Assembly: GCA_902802905.1 (NCBI GenBank) | Contig: CADCNT010000015.1 | Coordinates: 1-43,023 of the forward strand | DNA: 43,023 nt | Source of the DNA: an uncultured Erysipelotrichaceae bacterium | GTDB lineage: Bacteria; Bacillota_I; Bacilli_A; RFN20; CAG-826 | Direction of reading: 5' to 3' | Part shown: piece after piece, positions 16,628-25,416 of the stretch | Layout: each line of letters begins with the position of its first letter | Numbering within the stretch: the stretch's first letter is position 1 | Made by a program: the position numbers and the translations under genes | Notes under the pieces: generated by a model | Database searches by the model: none | What the model saw: the letters and a program-made list of their open reading frames with translations, nothing else | What the model was told of the DNA's origin: nothing

Positions 16628-18079
16628 TTAGTCTAACACTCTAAATAGTTTTGCGTTATCGAATATTGCTGAGCCGTTTTCTACATGAAGGAAGATATCT
16701 AAGTTACCAGCGTTTTCATTCATGGTGATACCCGCTTCATATGTCTTATAAGTAGTGGAGTTAATCACTAGATGTTGTTGACCAACATTACCCATGCCGG
16801 CTTTATTTCTTTGCCATATTAGGATTTCTGCTGTATCAGATGCACCCACTAATTTAGCGTCAATCGCAAAGTGATATTTAAAACCTTCATAAGAACAAGA
16901 GATTCTTTGATAGTAATAGCCATCATTATATTCTTCCGCGTTTCCGCTTGAGATTTTGAATGCTTTGCTACCAGTAGAGGCATCATTTACAAATTCTTTT
17001 GTGCCATTAAATTGATTTGGGTTGAATTTCACCCAACCATAGTTATCGTTCTCTAAGTACTCTTTTGTAATTTCAAATGATGGGTTTGCTAATTTATTTA
17101 ATCCAGATGTCACTGAAGCAAAGCTTACAGTTTGGATATTGGATTGAGATGGAGCTTTTGGAGAATAGGTATTGTACGCTCTTTTGGTTTGATAATATTG
17201 GTTTTCATCAAAAGCTTTATAAGTAACTCTATCCACTAAGATATAGTCTTCTACCCAAGCTGCGTTACCTGCCCAAGAAGGCATCCAAACACCAAGCCAT
17301 AAAGGCATGTCGATATCAGTAACTGTACCTCCAGAAATAGAATTGACTAATTTACCATCAACAAACCAGTCCACTCTACCTTTAGAGGTATTGCCGTATT
17401 CTGTATACCAGTCAAATGTATATTTATGGATTCTACCATCATTCATGTAGCAGATATCACTGACATCTGGTGCATTAGTGGCTTTATTGGTTTTTCTGGT
17501 CCAAGTTGTGCACCACAAGTTGCTATACTGTCCGCTGCCACCGATTTCAATGTCGATTTCGTTTTGGCTTACTTCTTCATTAGATTCACATTTATATGTC
17601 CATAAAGCAGTGACCCCGCCTTCTCTAGGCATAGCCGCCATATATACTTCGTATCTTCCTGGGCCTAAGGAGTTTTTAGTTTCAATACATGATCCTTCAG
17701 GTTTACCTGCTGTAGCAGGATCTTCTAAGTTATATAGACCTCTAGATTTTAAAGCAACATAGCCGTTACCCGCACTATCTTTGGTGTAGAAGATATTTCT
17801 TCTTCTCACTCCATTATGAGGAGTGGTGCCACCATTTTCCCAATAGCCATCTAAGGTATTCCACACATTATCATCTAAGCCGTTTGTGATTTCATCATCA
17901 AAAGATAATTCACTATATTCATCGAATTTGTTTCTTCTTTCTACTAAATCGTAGTAGTCACTTCTAGAATCGTCATATGCTTCTTCATCATATGGTTTAC
18001 TTCCTCCACCAGAACCACCACAAGATGTCATGCTAAGTAGTAAAATTGGAAGAGCGATAATAATGTTGTTCTTTTTCAT
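16628..18079 (-). CDS. GH16 lipoprotein with licheninase-type active site and C-terminal binding module
   Basis: A 483-residue surface lipoprotein (signal ending MTSC, Cys20, then a Gly/Ser linker). The GH16 domain is at about 55-300 with catalytic Glu174, Asp176 and Glu178 (NEIDIEIGG). This E-x-D-x-E spacing without bulge is that of licheninases and related GH16 subfamilies, unlike the E-x-D-x-x-E of the two GH16 genes in the main operon. Residues about 330-483 look like a CBM4/9-type module (NPSFEITKEY at its start). The gene has its own extended -10 promoter and AAAGG upstream. It probably cuts mixed-linkage beta-glucan or a related polysaccharide and complements the main operon. Confidence 0.87.
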   Translation of the reverse strand: MKKNNIIIALPILLLSMTSCGGSGGGSKPYDEEAYDDSRSDYYDLVERRNKFDEYSELSFDDEITNGLDDNVWNTLDGYWENGGTTPHNGVRRRNIFYTKDSAGNGYVALKSRGLYNLEDPATAGKPEGSCIETKNSLGPGRYEVYMAAMPREGGVTALWTYKCESNEEVSQNEIDIEIGGSGQYSNLWCTTWTRKTNKATNAPDVSDICYMNDGRIHKYTFDWYTEYGNTSKGRVDWFVDGKLVNSISGGTVTDIDMPLWLGVWMPSWAGNAAWVEDYILVDRVTYKAFDENQYYQTKRAYNTYSPKAPSQSNIQTVSFASVTSGLNKLANPSFEITKEYLENDNYGWVKFNPNQFNGTKEFVNDASTGSKAFKISSGNAEEYNDGYYYQRISCSYEGFKYHFAIDAKLVGASDTAEILIWQRNKAGMGNVGQQHLVINSTTYKTYEAGITMNENAGNLDIFLHVENGSAIFDNAKLFRVLD

Positions 18080-18100
18080 ATTCGTGTACCTTTATAAATA

Positions 18101-18109
18101 ATTATAACA
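18101..18109 (-). promoter_or_regulatory. Extended -10 promoter of the minus-strand GH16 gene
   Basis: Reading the minus strand, TGtTATAAT gives a perfect -10 box with the TGn extension. About 21 bases separate it from the ATG at 18079, including the AAAGG ribosome-binding site. No good -35 box is visible, as is common for extended -10 promoters. Confidence 0.65.
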
Positions 18110-18177
18110 AAATTTATACTACTTTATAGTAAAAATATATTTTTACAATAAATAGAAAATACACCTCTAAAATATAT

Positions 18178-18194
18178 AGTGCCACTTTGGCACT
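18178..18194. promoter_or_regulatory. Perfect dyad operator upstream of the XRE-UDP-glucose dehydrogenase gene
   Basis: AGTGCCA (18178-18184), CTT and TGGCACT (18188-18194) form a perfect 7-bp inverted repeat where the -35 region should be, and AGTGGCA recurs as a partial half-site at 18209-18215 over the start codon. The gene product carries a helix-turn-helix, so autoregulation is likely. The element is also followed by TTTTTGTTTT and could in principle act as a small terminator, but no plus-strand gene ends upstream. Confidence 0.6.
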
Positions 18195-18202
18195 TTTTGT
18201 TT

Positions 18203-18208
18203 TATAAT
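18203..18208 (+). promoter_or_regulatory. -10 box giving a probably leaderless XRE-dehydrogenase mRNA
   Basis: A perfect TATAAT ends six bases before the ATG at 18215, the same spacing as in the XRE-MNT gene at 15256. Transcription should begin at the start codon. There is no Shine-Dalgarno sequence. The -35 region is poor and covered by the dyad at 18178-18194. Confidence 0.65.
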
Positions 18209-18214
18209 AGTGGC

Positions 18215-19531
18215 ATGACTATAAAAGAACTTAGAAAATCTAAAGGATTAACTCAAGAAGAAGCTTCAAAAATTTGCAACGTTCCTCTTAGAAGCTACAA
18301 AAGATTAGAAAACGATTCCAGTTATCTAACTAGTTTGAGGTATAAAAGCGCCTATTCTTTATTAGATTCATATAAGGTTTATGAACCTCAATCAAAATAT
18401 AACATTTTAGTAATTGGAGCGGGCTACGTCGGGTTTTCGATAGCGATATTGCTTTCTATTAATAACCAAGTCAGTGTTATTGATATCAATTCTGATAAGG
18501 TAAACAAGATCAATAATAGAGAACCTATCTTTAAAGATAAGGAGATTGAAGCTTGGCTTAAAGAAAAGAAACTAAATCTAAAAGCGTACCTCCCAAATAA
18601 AGAGTTATATAAAGGACAAGACTATATCATTATTTCTATTCCAACTGACTACAATATAGAGTCTGGCTTATTATCCACAACTGGGATCGAAAATTTAGTC
18701 AAAGAGATTAGAAGCGTCAATAAGAATGTATTAATCATTATTAAGTCAACTTGCTATATCGGCTTTAGTGAAACATTAAAGGATAAGAATGTTATCTACT
18801 CTCCAGAATTCTTAAGAGAAGGAAAGGCGTTACATGATAATCTCTATCCTTCAAGAATTATCATTGGAGGAGATAAGTCTAATCCAAAAGTGAAGAAGTA
18901 TGGCTTGCTTATGCAATCGCATAGTTTGAATAGAGCCAAAGTTTTATATATGTCCTCTAAAGAAGCAGAAGCAGTTAAGCTATTCTCCAATGCCTATTTA
19001 GCGTTACGTGTTTCTTACTTTAATGAACTCGATAGCTTTGCTATTAAAAACGACATTAATAGTAAAAATGTGATTGAAGGTGTTTCCTTAGATTCTAGAA
19101 TTGGGGATTATTATAATAATCCTTCTTTTGGTTATGGTGGATATTGCCTTCCTAAGGATACGATGTCACTGATTTCTCAAATGGGTGGAGTGGAGAATAA
19201 TGAACTCATTAGCTCTATCAATAGAAGCAACAAATCAAGAAAAGCATATATTGTTAAAGATATCTTAGCTTTATTAAAAGATATCCCTAACCCAGTAGTG
19301 GGCATTTATTCTCTAGAATCTAAAAAGGGTAGTGGGAACATCCGTTATTCTTCTATTCAAGATGTCATTACTGATTTAGAAAGAAGCGGAGTCCAAATCA
19401 TTTATTTATCTGATATGTCTATTGAAGAATTCAAAAAAGTGAGCAACTTGATACTCACTAATAGATATGATTCTCAGTTAGATGATGTTAAAAACAAAGT
19501 CTACACTAGAGACATATTTGCTAGAGACTAA
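18215..19531 (+). CDS. UDP-glucose 6-dehydrogenase with N-terminal XRE helix-turn-helix
   Basis: Predicted NAD-dependent oxidation of UDP-glucose to UDP-glucuronate, a precursor of capsule or exopolysaccharide sugars. The ATG at 18215 follows the promoter at leaderless distance; an upstream in-frame start would lie before the -10 box. Residues about 1-52 are an XRE domain (GLTQEEASKICNVPLRSYKR). The dehydrogenase begins at about 62 with the Rossmann loop GAGYVG (68-73), then KSTCYIG, YSPEFLREG, the KLFSNAYLALR helix and the catalytic Cys311 in GYGGYCLPKDT. The catalytic part has full length. The fusion implies an enzyme that controls its own transcription, perhaps sensing UDP-glucose or NAD(H). 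No other polysaccharide genes are adjacent. Confidence 0.9.
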   Translation: MTIKELRKSKGLTQEEASKICNVPLRSYKRLENDSSYLTSLRYKSAYSLLDSYKVYEPQSKYNILVIGAGYVGFSIAILLSINNQVSVIDINSDKVNKINNREPIFKDKEIEAWLKEKKLNLKAYLPNKELYKGQDYIIISIPTDYNIESGLLSTTGIENLVKEIRSVNKNVLIIIKSTCYIGFSETLKDKNVIYSPEFLREGKALHDNLYPSRIIIGGDKSNPKVKKYGLLMQSHSLNRAKVLYMSSKEAEAVKLFSNAYLALRVSYFNELDSFAIKNDINSKNVIEGVSLDSRIGDYYNNPSFGYGGYCLPKDTMSLISQMGGVENNELISSINRSNKSRKAYIVKDILALLKDIPNPVVGIYSLESKKGSGNIRYSSIQDVITDLERSGVQIIYLSDMSIEEFKKVSNLILTNRYDSQLDDVKNKVYTRDIFARD

Positions 19532-20315
19532 ATTCATTCTTAAAAGCAATAAAATTGCTTTCATCATATTTTGAACAATAAATAGCGAATTCTATTTCTG
19601 TGAAATATTTGCTGTATTCTTTTAACAATTCCTTATATGCTTTAGCGACAATCTTAGGATCATTACGGAACACTCCACAGCCAAAGGCACCTAGAACTAA
19701 AACATTGATGTGGTGAGATAACGCTACTTCAAGAATTGCTTTACCTCTAGATAGATGAATTTTATATAACTCTTCATCATTTATTTTTGTTTCTCTTAAG
19801 TTAGGAGCGGCACAACTTAGGACATCGACTTTTACAAAGTCTTTTTCTTCTAATCTTTTTGGTTTATCAGTGTCACTTTTACAAATGATAATGTCAGGAG
19901 TGTATAACACTGTGTCATTATGAAGAGAATTCTTTATCATTCTGTTTCTAAAGTAATATGCATTTAGAAATACTTCATGATTAAGTACTGGGTATAAAGT
20001 AGAACATCTGCATAATGATTCTTCTTGAGCGGAACTACCTTGCTCTACTCCCCCTCCAGGAGTGGTGGCGCTTGCAAAGTTAAGCACACCAATTCTAGTG
20101 TTAGGATATTTACTTCTAAGTTTTACCGCTGCTTCAAAGGAGCGATGCTTAGTAATACTAATTATTCCTTCTAATTCTTTCTTCTCTACATTACTAGGAA
20201 GAGAATCATGAAAACCAATATGTTTCATAGATTCATTTATAGAAGCGGAGAGAGTTCTATTCTCTCTTATGAAGAGTAAAGTATCTTCAAATACTTTGAT
20301 GTTTTGGTAACTCAT
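19521..20315 (-). CDS. Macro-domain protein, microbial PARG-like (TIGR02452 type)
   Basis: A 264-residue protein of the bacterial poly(ADP-ribose) glycohydrolase-like macro family, expected to bind or remove ADP-ribose. The PARG signature is complete: GGG followed by QEE (ATTPGGGVEQGSSAQEES, about residues 85-103), and the C-terminal loop VLVLGAFGCGVFRNDP is the second ADP-ribose-binding segment. The gene is convergent with the dehydrogenase (11-nt overlap) and divergent from pckA with only 30 bases between start codons. On the minus strand TATTAT sits six bases before the ATG, so this message too may be leaderless. The biological target is unknown. Confidence 0.88.
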   Translation of the reverse strand: MSYQNIKVFEDTLLFIRENRTLSASINESMKHIGFHDSLPSNVEKKELEGIISITKHRSFEAAVKLRSKYPNTRIGVLNFASATTPGGGVEQGSSAQEESLCRCSTLYPVLNHEVFLNAYYFRNRMIKNSLHNDTVLYTPDIIICKSDTDKPKRLEEKDFVKVDVLSCAAPNLRETKINDEELYKIHLSRGKAILEVALSHHINVLVLGAFGCGVFRNDPKIVAKAYKELLKEYSKYFTEIEFAIYCSKYDESNFIAFKNEFSL

Positions 20316-20333
20316 ATCTAAATAATATATAAT
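20304..20333 (+). promoter_or_regulatory. pckA promoter, back to back with the macro-domain gene promoter
   Basis: On the plus strand TTGGTA (20304-20309), an 18-bp spacer and a perfect TATAAT (20328-20333) lie 12 bases before the pckA ATG. On the minus strand TATTAT (20327-20322) abuts it and lies six bases before the macro-gene ATG. The two polymerase sites overlap, so the promoters probably exclude each other. Confidence 0.55.
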
Positions 20334-20345
20334 TAGTTAGGTTTT

Positions 20346-21947
20346 ATGAATAATAAAAAGAGTGAACATAGTCATCTAGCTTGTAAAGATATCATCCGTA
20401 ACCCTAGTTATGATCTTTTATATGAAGAAGAATTAAAAGAATCATTAACTGGTTATGAAAAAGGACAACTGTCTGAACTAGGAGCGGTTAATGTTTTAAC
20501 TGGTAAATACACTGGTAGAAGCCCAAAAGACAAATACGTTGTATTTGATGAAGTCAGTAAGGACACTGTGTGGTGGACCTCTCCAGAATATCCGAATGAT
20601 AATCATCCAGTTAGTGAAGAAGTCTGGAATAAATGTAAAAGTATTGCCTTAGAGCAACTGTCTAATAAAAAAGTGTTTGTAGTAGATGCTTTTTCTGGCG
20701 CCAATAAAGACACTAGAATGGCGGTTCGTTTTATCATGGAAGTCGCTTGGCAAGCTCACTTTGTCACTAATATGTTTATTAGACCAAGCGCAGAAGAATT
20801 GAAGAGCTTTAGACCAGAATTTACAGTCTACTGTGCGAGCAAAGCAAAAGTGAAAAACTATACGGATCTCGGCTTAAATAGTGAAACTGCAATCATGTTT
20901 AACTTAAAAACTAGAGAGCAAATTATTTTAAATACTTGGTATGGTGGAGAGATGAAAAAAGGTATCTTCTCGATGATGAACTATTATCTCCCGCTTAAAG
21001 GAATCGCGAGTATGCATTGCAGTGCAAACACTGATTTAAATGGAGAAAACACCGCAATATTCTTTGGATTAAGTGGAACTGGTAAAACCACATTATCCAC
21101 TGATCCAAAAAGACTACTTATTGGGGACGATGAACATGGCTGGGATGATAACGGAGTGTTCAACCTTGAAGGTGGTTGCTATGCGAAAGTCATCAACTTA
21201 GACAAGAACAGTGAGCCTGATATCTATAACGCGATAAAAAGAGACGCTCTTTTAGAGAATGTGGTTTTAGACGAAAAAGGTCACGTAGATTTTAGTAACA
21301 AGTCTATTACCGAAAACGCCAGAGTGTCCTACCCAATTTATCACATAGACAAAATCGTTAAACCAATCAGCCATGGACCACACGCGACAAAAGTGATTTT
21401 CCTTAGCTGCGATGCTTTTGGAGTGCTACCTCCTGTTTCTAAATTATCTAAAGAACAGACAATGTATTATTTCCTTAGTGGCTATACCTCCAAAGTTGCG
21501 GGTACCGAACAAGGTATAAATGAGCCTGTACCTACTTTCTCATCTTGCTTTGGTCAACCATTCTTAGAGTTGCATCCAAAAAAGTATGCCGAAGAGTTAG
21601 TAAGACACATGAATATGTCTGGAGCGACATGTTATTTAGTGAATACTGGTTGGAATGGAAGCAGAAAGCGCATCTCTATAAAAGACACTAGAGGTATTAT
21701 TGATGCGATATTAAACGGAGAAGTAGATAAAGCTCCTAGTAAAGTAATTCCGATCTTTGATTTAGAAATACCAACTTCATTAACTGGTGTAGATGGAAGT
21801 ATCCTTGATCCTAGAGATACATATGTTGATAAATCGCTTTGGAATCAAAAAGCTAATGATTTAGCGAAGCGTTTTATTGATAATTTCAAGAAATATAACG
21901 ATAATGAATTAGAACCATATGGACCAAAAATTATTAAACAGATTTAA
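20346..21947 (+). CDS. pckA: Phosphoenolpyruvate carboxykinase (ATP)
   Basis: Catalyses the reversible conversion of oxaloacetate and ATP to PEP, CO2 and ADP. In fermenters it often runs towards oxaloacetate with ATP gain. The 533-residue length is normal. Characteristic segments are [11 protein letters not shown] near residue 57, the P-loop-like kinase-1a motif [11 protein letters not shown], the following [23 protein letters not shown] metal/oxaloacetate region and [11 protein letters not shown] near the C-terminus. The leader is very short, with only a weak AGG before ATG. It overlaps the aminotransferase gene by 29 nt, which fits production of oxaloacetate for aspartate synthesis. Confidence 0.97.
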   Translation: MNNKKSEHSHLACKDIIRNPSYDLLYEEELKESLTGYEKGQLSELGAVNVLTGKYTGRSPKDKYVVFDEVSKDTVWWTSPEYPNDNHPVSEEVWNKCKSIALEQLSNKKVFVVDAFSGANKDTRMAVRFIMEVAWQAHFVTNMFIRPSAEELKSFRPEFTVYCASKAKVKNYTDLGLNSETAIMFNLKTREQIILNTWYGGEMKKGIFSMMNYYLPLKGIASMHCSANTDLNGENTAIFFGLSGTGKTTLSTDPKRLLIGDDEHGWDDNGVFNLEGGCYAKVINLDKNSEPDIYNAIKRDALLENVVLDEKGHVDFSNKSITENARVSYPIYHIDKIVKPISHGPHATKVIFLSCDAFGVLPPVSKLSKEQTMYYFLSGYTSKVAGTEQGINEPVPTFSSCFGQPFLELHPKKYAEELVRHMNMSGATCYLVNTGWNGSRKRISIKDTRGIIDAILNGEVDKAPSKVIPIFDLEIPTSLTGVDGSILDPRDTYVDKSLWNQKANDLAKRFIDNFKKYNDNELEPYGPKIIKQI

Positions 21948-23124
21948 TTATTTAAAATCACTGCATTTAGATATTGATATGTCTAGAGGCAAACCATCAA
22001 AAGAACAACTAGATTTATCAAATAAGATGAATGATGTTTTATCGTCTCAAAGTGATTATAAATCACTTGATGGACTTGATGTTAGAAATTATGGCGGCCT
22101 AGAAGGTATTAAAGAAGCTAGACAATTAATGGGTGATGTTTTAGGCATCGACTATCAGAATGTCTTAGTGCTAGGCAACTCCTCTTTAAGTGCGATGTAT
22201 GAACAAATCGCTCGTAGTTTTATCTATGGAGTGTGTGGCAATACCCCTTGGTCAAAATTAGAAAAAGTGCAGTGGCTTTGTCCTATTCCTGGATATGACC
22301 GCCACTTTGCCATGTTAGAGCACTTTGGCATTGAGATGATAAGTGTTCCATATTATAACGATGGACCTGATATGGATTTAATTGAAGCCTTAGTGAACGA
22401 AGAAAACATTAAAGGCATTTGGATAGTCCCTAAATTCTCTAATCCTTTAGGTATCACTTATTCTGATGAAGTTATTAGAAGACTTGCGAGGTTAAAACCT
22501 GCAGCGAAAGACTTTAGAATCTATGTTGATAACGCTTACGCTTTACATGATTTTGAAGGTGATGTGAAGTTGCTCAATATCTATGAAGAAGCTAAGAAAG
22601 TTGGTAATGAAGATATCCTTTATTTGTTTACTTCAACTAGCAAGCTTTCTTTCCCTGGAAGTGGAATTGCCGCGATTGGCGCTAGTGAAAATAATATCAA
22701 AGATATTACTTCGCACCTAAAATATCAAACTATCTCCTATGACAAGATCAATCAGCTCCGACATGTTCGTTTCTTCAAAAACAAAGAAGGATTAAAAGAA
22801 CATGCCTTAAAGCACGGACAAATCTTACTTAGAAAATTCAAGATTGTGGATGAATATTTATCTAAGTACTGTAGCGATGTCGCTGCGTGGAACACCCCAA
22901 AAGGTGGCTACTTTGTGACCTTAAAAGTTAAAGGTGTCGCTAAAGAAGTGGTTGCGAGATGTAAAGAATGTGGTGTTAAACTCACCGAAGCGGGAGCGAC
23001 ACATCCATATCATAATGACCCCACTAACTCTTATATTAGATTGGCCCCATCTTACTTGAGCGATAAAGACTTATCATTAGCGATGGAAATTATTTGTTTA
23101 TCAATTTTGCTTGAGTCAGTCTAA
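21919..23124 (+). CDS. Aspartate aminotransferase of the MocR-like/PF12897 group
   Basis: A 401-residue PLP-dependent aminotransferase. The N-terminal [76 protein letters not shown] and the [20 protein letters not shown] segment with the PLP-binding Lys (in STSKLSF) are typical of this aspartate aminotransferase subgroup. It should interconvert oxaloacetate and aspartate. Overlap with pckA suggests co-translation and a pathway PEP to oxaloacetate to aspartate. The start at 21919 has no strong ribosome-binding site and relies on coupling. Confidence 0.9.
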   Translation: MDQKLLNRFNYLKSLHLDIDMSRGKPSKEQLDLSNKMNDVLSSQSDYKSLDGLDVRNYGGLEGIKEARQLMGDVLGIDYQNVLVLGNSSLSAMYEQIARSFIYGVCGNTPWSKLEKVQWLCPIPGYDRHFAMLEHFGIEMISVPYYNDGPDMDLIEALVNEENIKGIWIVPKFSNPLGITYSDEVIRRLARLKPAAKDFRIYVDNAYALHDFEGDVKLLNIYEEAKKVGNEDILYLFTSTSKLSFPGSGIAAIGASENNIKDITSHLKYQTISYDKINQLRHVRFFKNKEGLKEHALKHGQILLRKFKIVDEYLSKYCSDVAAWNTPKGGYFVTLKVKGVAKEVVARCKECGVKLTEAGATHPYHNDPTNSYIRLAPSYLSDKDLSLAMEIICLSILLESV

Positions 23125-23150
23125 AATTATCATACACGTAGCATGTATTT

Positions 23151-23174
23151 AAGCGCATAGACGCGCTTTTTTTA
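23151..23174 (+). terminator. Intrinsic terminator of the pckA-aminotransferase operon
   Basis: AAGCGC (23151-23156), a 6-nt loop and GCGCTT (23163-23168) form a perfect stem followed by a run of T to 23173. It isolates the following system genes from pckA transcription. Confidence 0.8.
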
Positions 23175-23195
23175 TTTCAAGCGCGTATATATGCA

Positions 23196-23204
23196 TGCTA
23201 TAAT
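23196..23204 (+). promoter_or_regulatory. Extended -10 promoter of the AAA+/GTPase/Hint operon
   Basis: TGcTATAAT at 23196-23204 is a perfect -10 box with TGn extension; a weak TTTCAA (23175-23180) lies 18 bp upstream. Transcription should start near 23211, giving a leader of under 20 nt that includes GGAG (23215-23218). This is the only convincing promoter I see before the nine genes up to 39639. Confidence 0.7.
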
Positions 23205-23227
23205 TTTAGCAATTGGAGATTTTATAT

Positions 23228-25411
23228 ATGAAAGATGGTTATTCTATTAAGTGGATTAACGATTTAAAAATGTATTCACAAATCGTGTCCTCTTTTATTT
23301 TAGAAGGTAATATCCATGACCTTCATCCAGTCGAAGTTGATGACAAATACTTATATCTTCCTGTGGAGCAAGTAATTGCGAAACTCTTAGGAGATAAGTT
23401 CTCAGTCGTTTATTTTGACCACACTAAAAAGCCAGGCAATCCAATCGAATCTTTAGATGATAAAAAAGAAGAAGATGACGATGAGGATGATCCAAGCGAT
23501 AAGAAAGAAGAATTCTCATTTAACTCCTTTGAATTCGCTAACGAAAAGGATGAAGCGAATATCAAAATGTTTAAACGTTATTACTTAAGAAGCTATGTCG
23601 ATAGTGTTTCTCAACAAACCAAGAACAATCTACAATCTGGACTCACTCTTGATATGTTTAGAGTGCATGACGCAGTTGCAGAATTCGATAAGCTTCATCG
23701 AGAAGAAGAATTTAAAAACGCGAAACCATTCTTATTTGTCTTAAAAGATGTATCAAGATACATGACTAGACCAGGTCAACCTAGTGACGGGGAAAATCCT
23801 TCTTTAATCGTCTTATTTAAGACTATTGAGCTTGTCGATGTTTCTTCTAGACTCGTGTTACTCGTTGATAAAAACAATGACTTACCAAGCTGGTTTGAGG
23901 CCGAAAACTCAAATCCATCCACTAAGAAGTTGTTCTTACCATTCCCTGATAGTGATTTCCGTAAGAAATACTATGGCTATGAAATGGATGATGTTTTAGA
24001 AGCACCAAGTGATCCTGCTAAAAAAGATAAACTCATGGATAAATATGCAGCCTTCACTGATAAATACACAGTAAGAAAACTCGAACAATTAAAAGCGTAT
24101 ATTGAATCTTCCGATAATGAGAGCGACAAAAAACTCCTCTATATTGAAAAAACCATTATTAAATTTGACTTAGGTCAAACTAATGACCCATGGAAATCTC
24201 CAGATTTAGTGGGCAAAGTCAAAGATCTTAAAAATGAAGTGGTCAGTCAAATTAAAGGGCAAGACCATGTTATAGAAAAAATCCAAGCCAACCTTAACGG
24301 AGCGGTCGCGGGTGTCACAACCACTAAACCAAATGATCGAAGACCTAAAGCTGTCTTCTTCTTAGCGGGTCCTACCGGTGTTGGTAAAACTGAGATTACA
24401 AAGATTATAACAAGCACCATATTCTCTAATCCTGACCGTATGATTAGATTTGATATGTCGGAATTTAAAGACGAGCACACAGATGCACGTTTATTTGGTG
24501 CCCCGCCAGGATATGTTGGCTATGAAGCGGGCGGTGAACTCACTAAAGCCATTAAGCAAAACCCATTCTCCGTGGTCTTGTTCGATGAAATCGAAAAGGC
24601 TAACGATAAGATTTGGGATAAGTTCTTACAAATCTTAGGTGATGGTAGATTAACGGATGGCAAAGGTGAAACCGTCTATTTCTCCCAGTCCATCATCGTC
24701 TTTACTTCTAACTTAGGTGTTACTTCTAAGAAAAAACTGGAATTAGATGTTGTTAATCGTTTACTTGCAGACTTCAAAGAAAAAGAAGCCGAATTATCTT
24801 CTAAGATTGATGAAGCTAAAGCCGCTGGTAATAAGGGTGAGTTAGAAAAACAAGTTAGCGAACTCATTAATTTAGAAAAACAAAAAGTGGCCTCTTTAGG
24901 CATTAAATACTCCTATAGTGGAGACAAATTATTCGCTTCTTATTATGACCTAGTGAAAATGCCAGGAAGAGATTTCACATATTCTAAACCAATCAATTAC
25001 TTCAATGACTTCTGTGATGAAGTGATTAAAGATAATGTCAAAAATTACTTTGAAGGTATCGGCAGAAGAGAAGTTCTTGGTCGTATTGGTGAAGATAACA
25101 TCATCATCTTCCACTTTATCAACGAAAAGAACGCTAGAGAGATTTCGCTTCTTGCTATTGATAAATTTAAGAAATACTTGCTTGAAGAACATGATCAGCA
25201 CATCTCTTTAGAGATATCTGAAGAAGCAGTGAAGTTCATCCAAGGCAAAGCAAGTGAGCCAAGCGCCCTTGAATTAGGTGGTAGAGGAATTGTGGCTACT
25301 ACTGAAGAATTATTAAAAGAACCAACCAGTAGATTTATTTTAGATCATGTTGGTCAAGAAGATTTAAGAGCCACAATGACTCTTGAAGATGGGTATTTAG
25401 TTGTTAAATAA
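23228..25411 (+). CDS. ClpB-class AAA+ ATPase with degenerate N-terminal AAA-like domain
   Basis: First gene of the putative conflict system; 727 residues from the ATG at 23228 (GGAG nine bases upstream; a TTG inside that ribosome-binding site is not credible). The active AAA+ domain is of ClpA/ClpB D2 type: Walker A GPTGVGKT (381-388), GAPPGYVGYEAGG pore-loop region, Walker B LFDEIEKA (Asp453, Glu454), sensor 1 FTSN (Asn495), an Arg-finger-like RREVLGRIG and sensor 2 GGRGI. Residues about 1-240 contain an EGNIHDL-type start and LIVLFK/LVLLVDKN strands like an AAA domain but no Walker A, and hold an acidic DDKKEEDDDEDD linker. A coiled-coil insert follows sensor 1. It probably remodels or threads a partner protein of the operon. 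Confidence 0.87.
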   Translation: MKDGYSIKWINDLKMYSQIVSSFILEGNIHDLHPVEVDDKYLYLPVEQVIAKLLGDKFSVVYFDHTKKPGNPIESLDDKKEEDDDEDDPSDKKEEFSFNSFEFANEKDEANIKMFKRYYLRSYVDSVSQQTKNNLQSGLTLDMFRVHDAVAEFDKLHREEEFKNAKPFLFVLKDVSRYMTRPGQPSDGENPSLIVLFKTIELVDVSSRLVLLVDKNNDLPSWFEAENSNPSTKKLFLPFPDSDFRKKYYGYEMDDVLEAPSDPAKKDKLMDKYAAFTDKYTVRKLEQLKAYIESSDNESDKKLLYIEKTIIKFDLGQTNDPWKSPDLVGKVKDLKNEVVSQIKGQDHVIEKIQANLNGAVAGVTTTKPNDRRPKAVFFLAGPTGVGKTEITKIITSTIFSNPDRMIRFDMSEFKDEHTDARLFGAPPGYVGYEAGGELTKAIKQNPFSVVLFDEIEKANDKIWDKFLQILGDGRLTDGKGETVYFSQSIIVFTSNLGVTSKKKLELDVVNRLLADFKEKEAELSSKIDEAKAAGNKGELEKQVSELINLEKQKVASLGIKYSYSGDKLFASYYDLVKMPGRDFTYSKPINYFNDFCDEVIKDNVKNYFEGIGRREVLGRIGEDNIIIFHFINEKNAREISLLAIDKFKKYLLEEHDQHISLEISEEAVKFIQGKASEPSALELGGRGIVATTEELLKEPTSRFILDHVGQEDLRATMTLEDGYLVVK

Positions 25412-25416
25412 AATTT

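Noticed and set aside
18178-18204. Inverted repeat plus T run as an intrinsic terminator
   Set aside because: No plus-strand gene ends upstream, since the neighbour is transcribed away. The position over the promoter of an HTH gene fits an operator better.
23213-23228. TTG at 23213 as start of the AAA+ protein
   Set aside because: It is part of the ribosome-binding site (GGAG) that serves ATG 23228.
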